This document shows positions 57,850-64,000 of a stretch of 64,000 nt of DNA, one piece after another. Within the stretch, counting starts at the first letter, position 1, and each line of letters opens with the position of its first letter. The notes below the pieces were generated by a model. The model ran no database searches. It was not told the DNA's origin and saw only the letters and a list, made by a program, of their open reading frames with translations. The position numbers and the translations under genes were made by a program. Origin of the DNA: G963668185 sp963668185 (lineage in GTDB: Bacteria; Chloroflexota; Dehalococcoidia; Lucifugimonadales; G963668185); contig OY764162.1 in assembly GCA_963668185.1 (NCBI GenBank), positions 62,001 to 126,000 of the forward strand, read 5' to 3'.

Positions 57850-58956
57850 ATGAACGAACGCATTGGCAACATGCTGGAGGCGGCTTCGCACGAGCCGGGA
57901 GCGGTGGTGTTCAGGGGCGACGGGGAGCCGAGCACGCCGGAGATGACGATCGAGAGGCTGGGCCAGATTCAGGCGGAGCGCGGCATAGAGAAGGACTCGT
58001 ACTCGCTGGGCGGCGCGGTTGGCGAGCTAGAGCGGCGGATGGCGGAGGCGCTCGGCAAGGAGGCGGCCGTGTTCATGCCGACGGGGACGCTGGCCAACCA
58101 CATGGCGATCAGGCAGCTTTGCGGCGGCAAGCGGCGGGCCGTGGTGCAGGAGCAGTCGCACCTGTACCGGGACTGCGGCGACTGCGTGCCCGTGCTGAGC
58201 GGCATCAGCCTCGCGCCGCTCGCGCCCGGACGGCCTTTCTTCACGGCGGCTGAGTTCGAGGAAGCGCTGGAGGCGTCGGGGACCGGGCGCGTGGATACGC
58301 CGGTGGGGGCGGTGATGATCGAGAGCCCGGTGCGCAGGCAGAAGGGCAGGGCGCTGCCGCCGGACGAGATGCGGCGCATCACGAGCATTGCCGCCGAGCA
58401 CGGCGTCGGGGCGCACCTGGACGGGGCGCGGCTGTACATGATGGCCGCGGCGACGGGGACGCCGGTGCGGGAGTACGCGGCGCTGTTCGACACGGTGTAC
58501 GTGTCGCTGTACAAGTACTTCGGCGCGCCGTTCGGCGGGATGTTGGCAGGTACGGCCGAGTTCTGCGACGGCCTGTACCACGCGCGGCGCATGTTCGGGG
58601 GCGGGCTGTCGCAGGCGTGGGTCGCGGCGGCGCTCGCGCTGCGGGGGCTCGACGGCTTCGAGGCGCGGTTCGGGAAGGCGATGGCGCACGCCCGGGCGGT
58701 GTTCGCGGGACTTAACGAGCTTTCCGAAATCAGGGTGCGGGAGTTGGAGAACGGGTCTAACATCTTTCCGATGGAGATCGGGCCGGAAGTTGACGCGGCT
58801 TGCTTTGTCGAGGCGCTGGCGGAGTGTGGCGTGGTGATCGTTCCTGATGAGGAGTCCGGGGAAGTTAACCTTACCGTAAACACAACGATACTGAGGAAGG
58901 AACGGGCGGAGATTTGCGGGGCGTTCGAGGTTGCGCTGGACGCGGCGGCGGGGTAG
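57850..58956 (+). CDS. Threonine aldolase-like PLP lyase
   Basis: The 368-residue fold-type I PLP enzyme belongs to the beta-eliminating lyase/low-specificity threonine aldolase group. Signatures are DSYSLGGAVGELERRMAEALGKEAAVFMPTGTLANHMAIRQL (glycine-rich and cofactor region), HLDGARLYMMAA (Asp contacting the ring, about 195) and the PLP lysine in VSLYKYFGAPFGGML (Lys about 222). ATG 57850 with GGAG about ten bases upstream was chosen; a longer open frame reaches back into the divergent gene. The activity would cleave beta-hydroxy amino acids to glycine and an aldehyde. Confidence 0.88.
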   Translation: MNERIGNMLEAASHEPGAVVFRGDGEPSTPEMTIERLGQIQAERGIEKDSYSLGGAVGELERRMAEALGKEAAVFMPTGTLANHMAIRQLCGGKRRAVVQEQSHLYRDCGDCVPVLSGISLAPLAPGRPFFTAAEFEEALEASGTGRVDTPVGAVMIESPVRRQKGRALPPDEMRRITSIAAEHGVGAHLDGARLYMMAAATGTPVREYAALFDTVYVSLYKYFGAPFGGMLAGTAEFCDGLYHARRMFGGGLSQAWVAAALALRGLDGFEARFGKAMAHARAVFAGLNELSEIRVRELENGSNIFPMEIGPEVDAACFVEALAECGVVIVPDEESGEVNLTVNTTILRKERAEICGAFEVALDAAAG

Positions 58957-58958
58957 GC

Positions 58959-59100
58959 CCTTCGATAGGCTCAGGGCGAACGGATTGGAGGGGAGGGCGC
59001 TTCGCGAAGCGCCCCTACGGCACGGTCAGGGTGAACGGGGAACCGCACGCAGCGGGCAGGCACGAGGCCTGCCCTTACAAAATACAAGGGCGAACGGGTT
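58959..59100. repeat. Mosaic of palindromic elements
   Basis: A CCCTTCGATAGGCTCAGGGC element at 58959, a P2 element at 58993-59018, GTCAGGGTGAACGG at 59025, and GGGCAGGC-ACGAG-GCCTGCCC at about 59055-59075 follow one another before the enolase-superfamily gene. Confidence 0.65.
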
Positions 59101-59146
59101 TCTTAGACGGCTTTTAAGACCTGCGGCCTCGCACGAGGAGACGACA

Positions 59147-60289
59147 TTGAAGGTTACCCGCGTGAAACCGTACTCGATTCAGGGTGAGGGCAACTCAACC
59201 TACTTCATCGTCAAGGTGGAGACGGATGAGGGGATACACGGCCTGGGGGAGGCGGGAATACAGATGTGGAAGGGCCCGATCAGCCAGGCGGTGGAGCACC
59301 TTTCGGAGTTGATCGTCGGCCAGGACCCGTTCAGCACTGAGAGGCTGTGGCAGCACATGTTCCGGGGGATGTTCTTCCCGGCGGACAGGGTGTACGCCTG
59401 CGCGATGAGCGCTATCGACATCGCGCTGTGGGACATCAAGGGCAAGGCCCTGGGCATGCCGGTGTACAAGCTGCTGGGCGGGCCGGTGCGGGACAGGGTG
59501 GTGTGCTACCCGCACAACCAGGAGACGGCACCCGAGGCGCTGGCGGAAGAGAGCGTGAAGTTCAAGGAGGCGGGCTGGAAGTTCCTGCGCTGGGGCCTTC
59601 CGGAGACCGGCGACGGGCTGCTGGAGCCTGTGGAGTCCATGAGGCTCGCGGCGCGACAGGTGGAAGCGGTGCGAAACGCGGTGGGCCCGGACATGCAGAT
59701 CCTGCTCGACGTGCACACGAGGCTGGACACCACGCACGCGGCGACGCTGTGCGGGCTGCTGGAGCCGTACCGTCCGTTCTTCATCGAGGACCCGCTGCGC
59801 TCCGAGAACCCGGCGAGCTACCGGACGCTGCGTTCCCGCGTGAACCTGCCGATCGCGGCGGGCGAGCAGTGGTCGAACAAGTGGCAGTTCAGGGAGGTCA
59901 TAGAGGACGAGTCGATAGACTACGCACGCATCGACCTGTGCATCGTGGGGGGCATAACGGAGGCGCTCAAGATCACGCACTGGTGCGAGACGCACTACAT
60001 CGACATCGTGCCGCACAACCCGCTCGGCCCCGTGAGCGCCGCCGCGTGCGTGGCGCTGTGCATGGCCTCGACGAACGTCGGCGTGCAGGAGATGCCGCGA
60101 AGGCCGGGCACGTGCGCGGCAGACCTGTTCCCGGTGCAGATCGACTGGGAGGACGGGTACGCGTTCGCGCCGGACCGCCCCGGCCTGGGCGTTGAAATGG
60201 ATGAGGACCTTGCCGCGTCGAGGCCCGCGCCGCCCACGAGCTGGGCGCCGCTTCTACGCCGGAACGACGGCGCGTTTACGAACTGGTAG
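59147..60289 (+). CDS. Enolase-superfamily enzyme, galactonate/mannonate dehydratase-like
   Basis: TTG 59147 with GAGGAG six bases upstream gives 380 residues; longer frames would translate repeat sequence. The barrel has the metal ligands DVHTRLDTTHA (Asp about 187), PFFIEDPLRSE (Glu about 212) and IAAGEQWSNKW (Glu about 238), and the catalytic-type histidine in VPHNPLGPVSAA (about 287). The second lysine motif of racemases reads WKFLRWG, so the enzyme fits the GalD/ManD acid-sugar dehydratase branch better than mandelate racemase. The 'HTRLDTTHA' stretch replaces the DFHGR of GalD. It is followed by an MFS transporter gene, which may import its substrate. Confidence 0.9.
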   Translation: MKVTRVKPYSIQGEGNSTYFIVKVETDEGIHGLGEAGIQMWKGPISQAVEHLSELIVGQDPFSTERLWQHMFRGMFFPADRVYACAMSAIDIALWDIKGKALGMPVYKLLGGPVRDRVVCYPHNQETAPEALAEESVKFKEAGWKFLRWGLPETGDGLLEPVESMRLAARQVEAVRNAVGPDMQILLDVHTRLDTTHAATLCGLLEPYRPFFIEDPLRSENPASYRTLRSRVNLPIAAGEQWSNKWQFREVIEDESIDYARIDLCIVGGITEALKITHWCETHYIDIVPHNPLGPVSAAACVALCMASTNVGVQEMPRRPGTCAADLFPVQIDWEDGYAFAPDRPGLGVEMDEDLAASRPAPPTSWAPLLRRNDGAFTNW

Positions 60290-60350
60290 GCGAACCGATG
60301 CCGCACAGCAGCCGAGTCCGCCGGCACACGGCCGGGCATGACGTGATTCC

Positions 60351-61589
60351 ATGACGACTGCCGTTCAGTCGCTGCTGACCGGCCGCGTCGCCGCCGCGCG
60401 CTCGTTCCAGTACCGGGACTTCCGCGTCGTCTGGAGCTCGGTCGTGCTCAACTCCGTTGGGTCCGGGATAGACCACGTGGCGTTGGCATGGCTGATCCTG
60501 GAAGTCACGGACTCGACCTTCCTCGTAGGCGTGCTGAGCGCAGCGCGCATGGCGCCGTTCTTCTTCTTAGGCATTCCCGCGGGAGCGATCACGGACAGAG
60601 TGAACCGGCGGATGTTCTCTAAGGTAACCACCGGCGCCGGCACAGTGGTTGCGGCAGTCGCGGCGGCGCTGCTGCTGGCGGGAGTTGCGGAGCCCTGGCA
60701 CCTCATCTTGATTGCCGCCGCCGCCGGTACGGCATGGGCCTTTCAACAGACGACGATTCTGTCGTACACGTACGACATCGTAGGCCAGCGGAATGCCCTC
60801 AACGGCATCTCGCTGATCGCGCTTGCCCTGAACGTGGGCGGTTTCATGGGGTCTGTGCTCGGCGGCTTCATCGTAGCCAGCGCCAGCGTGGGAGCCGCTT
60901 ACGTGGGAGTGGTTGCCGCCGGCGTGCTGTCGTTACTGCTGCTGATGCTCGTGCGCGACGTAGGGCAGGCTGCGCCCAGACAACATGACTCGGTACTCGA
61001 GAACTTCGTGGGCGCAATCAAGGCGATCAGAGACAACCGGATCCTGCTGCTTCTCCTGGTGATGACCTGCGCTTCCGAGATCTTCGGGTTCAGCCACCAG
61101 ACGCTGCTCCCGCTCTATGCGAGCGCGGTCCTGGGCGCGGGGGCTGTGGCGCTCGGCTGGCTGACCGCCGTGCGCAGGCTCGGAAGCACGGTTGCGCTCG
61201 TGTTCCTGGCGAGCGTCGGAGACTCGACCAGGAAAGGGCCGCTGCTGTTCTGGGGGGTTGTCGGCTTCGGCGTCAGCCTCATGGCGATGTTCATGATACG
61301 CAACCTGTACCTCGCGCTGGTTGCCGGCCTGTTCACCAGTTCCATGGCGTTCCTGGTGGACACTTTGCACAAGACGCTGATGCAGGAGAACGTCACCAAC
61401 GAGGAGAGGGGCAGGGCCATGGGATTCTGGGTGCTCGGCCTAGGAACCGGCCCCATCGGCCACCTCGGCGTGGGGAGAATGGGCGACCTGTTCGGCGCGC
61501 CGATGGCCTTCCTGATCAACGGCAGCGTGCTGGCGACCATCGGCGTTGTCACTGCCATAACGATGCCCAGGATCAGGCGTCTGAAGTAA
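60351..61589 (+). CDS. MFS transporter
   Basis: The 412-residue polytopic membrane protein has about 12 hydrophobic segments and fits the MFS_3/enterobactin-exporter-like group. It includes the loop motif ITDRVNRRMFSKVTTGAGTVV (with the D-R-x-x-R-R signature in ITDRVNRR, about 82) and ends with FLINGSVLATIGVVTAITMPRIRRL. It lies 61 bases after the enolase-superfamily gene and 10 before the ABC transporter genes, so it may belong to either unit. Substrate and direction are unknown. Confidence 0.88.
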   Translation: MTTAVQSLLTGRVAAARSFQYRDFRVVWSSVVLNSVGSGIDHVALAWLILEVTDSTFLVGVLSAARMAPFFFLGIPAGAITDRVNRRMFSKVTTGAGTVVAAVAAALLLAGVAEPWHLILIAAAAGTAWAFQQTTILSYTYDIVGQRNALNGISLIALALNVGGFMGSVLGGFIVASASVGAAYVGVVAAGVLSLLLLMLVRDVGQAAPRQHDSVLENFVGAIKAIRDNRILLLLLVMTCASEIFGFSHQTLLPLYASAVLGAGAVALGWLTAVRRLGSTVALVFLASVGDSTRKGPLLFWGVVGFGVSLMAMFMIRNLYLALVAGLFTSSMAFLVDTLHKTLMQENVTNEERGRAMGFWVLGLGTGPIGHLGVGRMGDLFGAPMAFLINGSVLATIGVVTAITMPRIRRLK

Positions 61590-61599
61590 GGCGCGTGCA

Positions 61600-63390
61600 A
61601 TGAAGACTCTTTGGGATCTCAGGGAGTACAGCTTCCGTTACGGGTGGCGGTTGTCCATCTCGTACGTCTGCATGCTCGGCAGCATGTCCATGGCAATGAT
61701 GATACCCATCGTCATCGGCATGGTCATCGACGATATCCTCGAGCAGGGCCTCGCAGTCGCTACGATAGTCAGGTTTTCCGCAATTGTACTGGCGCTTGCC
61801 ATGGGCAGCGGATTCCTTGGCTACTTCCAGAGATGGATGTCCGAGTCGACTTCTCACCGGGCAGCGGCGGACCTCAGAAACGACTACTACGACAGCCTTC
61901 TGTATTCCAGCTTCCAGTTCCATGGCCAGCGGCGAGTCGGGGAATCGATGGCAATCGGAACGTCGGACATCGAGGTTGTGCAGGATTTCATGAGCGTCGG
62001 TGTAATCGCGATGCTCAACATGTTCGTGTTCGTTGGAATCTTTGGTGGGCTGATGCTCGCCGTGGACTGGCAGTTCGGTCTGATCAGCATCTCCGGAATC
62101 CTCGTATGGTTTGTTCGCTCCTATCAGGGAAGGACGGCCGGAGCAGAGAAATGGGATCGCGTTCAGGAAAGGGTCGGTGGTCTCACGACGGTTCTCCAGG
62201 AGAGCTTGGTCAGTATCAGAATCGTCCGCGCGTTCGGAGTCCAGAGGGCAGCCATCTCCAAGTTCCGCCGAGCTTCGAATGCACTCTCTGACGACCTTCA
62301 CTCGGCAACAACTTACAACCTGAGCCGTACAGGTTCCCTGATCGCACTGTACAACTTAGGTTTGGCACTGTTGATCTGGTACGGAATGATTCGCATTTCA
62401 GCCGGGGCGATAACTCCCGGACATCTGGCGACCTTCATTCTCATGCTGGAGGTATCTACGGAGCACTTCGGATATGGACTTCACTACATCATGCAACTGC
62501 TAAGAGTAATCGCCTCCGGTCGCAGGATCCTATCGGCGATGGACCGCTCCAGGGAGGAACGCGCCGCGTCGGTTGCCATCGGTGCGGCGGACGAGCGTGT
62601 TTCCGGCAGGATAGAGTTTGCGGACGTGTCATCAGAGTACGAGCCCGGCGTCCCCGTGGTGAGCGACCTGAGCTTTGAAATACGCCCCAACGAGGTTGTC
62701 GCCATTCTTGGCACGGCGGGGTCCGGAAAGTCGACAATCGCCAACCTTGTTCCAAGATTCTACGAAGTCAGCAAAGGCCGGATTACGGTCGACGGAGCGG
62801 ACCTGAGAGATATCGCGCTGCCCGTGCTGAGGAGAAGCGTGGGCATCGTCCTTCAAGACTCGTTCATGTTTTCCGGAACGGTGAGAGACAACATTGCCTT
62901 CGGCAGATTGGATCTCAGCATGGAGGACATCGAAGAGGCGGCCAAGATTGCGCATATTCACGACTTCATCGCTCAGCTTCCGAACGGCTACGAGACCTTG
63001 ATAGGGGAGCGAGGAATAACGCTCTCGGGGGGACAGAGGCAGAGGATTGCCATCGCAAGAGTCGTGGTCCAGGACCCACCAATTCTCATATTCGATGACT
63101 CGACTTCTAACGTCGACTTCGAAACGGAACATCGGATACAGGAGGCCATAGCACGCATTTCGCGCGACAAGGCCACGCTCATCGTGACTCATCGCGTATC
63201 TAGCGCTCGAATCGCCGACAACGTCCTGGTCCTAGAAGACGGCCGGATCGTCGAGCAGGGTACATATCGCGAACTCATGGCGAGCGGCCGTCACTTCCGG
63301 CAGATCAGCGCAATCCAGTCCGCGATGCTGATTGAGGATGTCCTTGCAGACGGCCAGCCCTTGTCTGGAGAAAACGGCCGTGATCGATAG
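61600..63390 (+). CDS. ABC exporter half-transporter with degenerate ATPase site
   Basis: The 596-residue protein has six membrane helices (about 15-320) and a nucleotide-binding domain with Walker A VAILGTAGSGKST (about 366-378), the Q-loop, signature LSGGQRQRIAIARV (about 477) and Walker B ILIFDDSTSNVD. The usual catalytic Glu after Walker B is Asp here (DDSTS), as in the degenerate half of heterodimeric exporters such as TM287/288. His-loop VTHRVSS is present. The next gene overlaps it and encodes the partner. Multidrug or lipid export is the general role of the family. Confidence 0.92.
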   Translation: MKTLWDLREYSFRYGWRLSISYVCMLGSMSMAMMIPIVIGMVIDDILEQGLAVATIVRFSAIVLALAMGSGFLGYFQRWMSESTSHRAAADLRNDYYDSLLYSSFQFHGQRRVGESMAIGTSDIEVVQDFMSVGVIAMLNMFVFVGIFGGLMLAVDWQFGLISISGILVWFVRSYQGRTAGAEKWDRVQERVGGLTTVLQESLVSIRIVRAFGVQRAAISKFRRASNALSDDLHSATTYNLSRTGSLIALYNLGLALLIWYGMIRISAGAITPGHLATFILMLEVSTEHFGYGLHYIMQLLRVIASGRRILSAMDRSREERAASVAIGAADERVSGRIEFADVSSEYEPGVPVVSDLSFEIRPNEVVAILGTAGSGKSTIANLVPRFYEVSKGRITVDGADLRDIALPVLRRSVGIVLQDSFMFSGTVRDNIAFGRLDLSMEDIEEAAKIAHIHDFIAQLPNGYETLIGERGITLSGGQRQRIAIARVVVQDPPILIFDDSTSNVDFETEHRIQEAIARISRDKATLIVTHRVSSARIADNVLVLEDGRIVEQGTYRELMASGRHFRQISAIQSAMLIEDVLADGQPLSGENGRDR

Positions 63391-64000
63391 CTCTCCTGCG
63401 TCTGTTGAGCCGAGGACAATGAGGAGGTCCGCGGCAAGGCTGATAGACTATTGCCGAGCCTATCCCCGCTGGATAGCAGTCGCATTTGCGTTCGCGCTGC
63501 TCTACTCGGTGTCAGCCGCGATACTGCCCTGGGCGATAAAGCACGCCATCGACCCACGTCCAGCCGGTGAAGCGTTTTCCCCTGCGCAAGTAGGCCTGAT
63601 TCTAGTAGCCCTCGCTCTCATACAGGGGGTCACGTACTACGTGCATCTGCTAGCCCTGTCATTCGTCACCCAGAGGATGCTCAACAGCATCAGAAACGAT
63701 CTCTTCGATCAGATGCAGCGCCTGCCAATGAAGTACTACGATGAGAACCGTGTAGGCGAAGTCATGGCCTATGTGCATGGCGATGTCGAGCAGATACAGG
63801 TGCTTCTGGGAGGTATGCTCTACGTCCTGGCTGTCACGATGACGGCCTTCGCCATCATTGTGGCCGCGTTCTTCATCAGCATCTGGCTTGCTGTAGTGAT
63901 GATCGGTATGCTCCTGGCGTCGGTCGTCGTAATCATCTTGTGGCGAATGTACATCTCGGAGCGTTTCAGACAGGCCAGAGAGACGTTCTCGTCGCTCAGT
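63380..64000 (+). CDS. ABC exporter partner half, cut by the window edge
   Basis: GTG 63380 with GGAG nine bases upstream overlaps the previous stop. The open frame runs to the window end (207 codons): ARLIDYCRAYPRWIAVAFAFALLY with following hydrophobic helices and FDQMQRLPMKYYDENRVGEVMAYVHGDVEQIQ, the intracellular coupling-helix region of half-transporters. The ATPase domain lies outside the window. It should form a heterodimer with the upstream protein. Confidence 0.85.
   Translation, partial: MIDSSPASVEPRTMRRSAARLIDYCRAYPRWIAVAFAFALLYSVSAAILPWAIKHAIDPRPAGEAFSPAQVGLILVALALIQGVTYYVHLLALSFVTQRMLNSIRNDLFDQMQRLPMKYYDENRVGEVMAYVHGDVEQIQVLLGGMLYVLAVTMTAFAIIVAAFFISIWLAVVMIGMLLASVVVIILWRMYISERFRQARETFSSLS

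Noticed and set aside
58931..59146. N-terminal extension of the second enolase-superfamily gene
   Set aside because: The extension translates palindromic repeats; TTG 59147 with GAGGAG fits the family start.

Overview
The window is a GC-rich bacterial chromosome segment with a visibly AT-richer island at 27.8-31.9 kb. Family content suggests a Chloroflexota bacterium of the SAR202/Dehalococcoidia type: two enolase-superfamily dehydratase/racemase paralogs, two HpcH/HpaI aldolases, SMP-30, Gfo/Idh, a Rieske oxygenase, a CoxL/XDH-type molybdenum subunit, a DMGDH-type flavoprotein, ferredoxin-dependent 2-oxoacid oxidoreductase, and many small palindromic repeats. This placement is inferred from gene families; no rRNA or marker tree is available here. 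I found no tRNA, rRNA or CRISPR.

Layout. 0-4.4 kb: cytochrome c maturation genes (ccmH, ccmF, a CcmI-like protein and a carboxypeptidase-regulatory-like protein) transcribed rightward. 4.4-14.2 kb: nine closely packed leftward genes that look like a catabolic/repair operon (aldolase, SMP-30, an unknown protein, Gfo/Idh dehydrogenase, class V aminotransferase, EndoQ-like nuclease, gamma-glutamyltransferase, GNAT, CapA), headed by a good sigma70 promoter at 14.25 kb. 14.3-20.2 kb: a divergent NADH dehydrogenase-like module (NuoE, NuoF and a NuoG/FdhA-like subunit, followed by a ferredoxin reductase-like flavoprotein). 20.3-27.8 kb: housekeeping genes mutS, coaX, coaBC and valS.

27.8-31.9 kb: an AT-richer three-gene operon with tight or overlapping junctions encoding a DUF4338 (DruA-family) protein, a NurA-type nuclease and a HerA-type ATPase. 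This is the best candidate for an undescribed system, most likely anti-phage defence. 32-39 kb: CocE-type hydrolase, PH-like membrane protein, menG/ubiE with an apparent CTG start, a GLUG-repeat surface protein with a 15-bp homopolymer in its upstream region, and a retropepsin-like protein. 39-42 kb: korAB, preceded by an unusual 11-bp phased repeat array, a consensus promoter and an attenuator-like hairpin. 42-49 kb: hicBA, an acyl-CoA dehydrogenase, a DMGDH-type oxidase and an XDH-type subunit.

49-54 kb: a repeat-rich accessory region. It includes a protein gene invaded in frame by four copies of a 39-bp palindrome, a RelE/XRE toxin-antitoxin pair, a DinB-like protein, a second retropepsin and an orphan HicB. 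54-60 kb: a second catabolic set (enolase-superfamily enzyme plus HpcH aldolase, Rieske oxygenase, threonine aldolase-like enzyme, second enolase-superfamily enzyme). 60.3-64 kb: an MFS transporter and a heterodimeric ABC exporter that runs off the right edge.

Two themes run through the window. First, several families of short palindromic elements occupy the gaps between genes, nest inside one another and have entered at least two coding regions without breaking the frame. Second, promoters repeatedly show TTGACA-N16/17-TATCAT-like or extended -10 (TGC-TATAAT-like) boxes, and some lie so close to the start codon that leaderless mRNAs are predicted.
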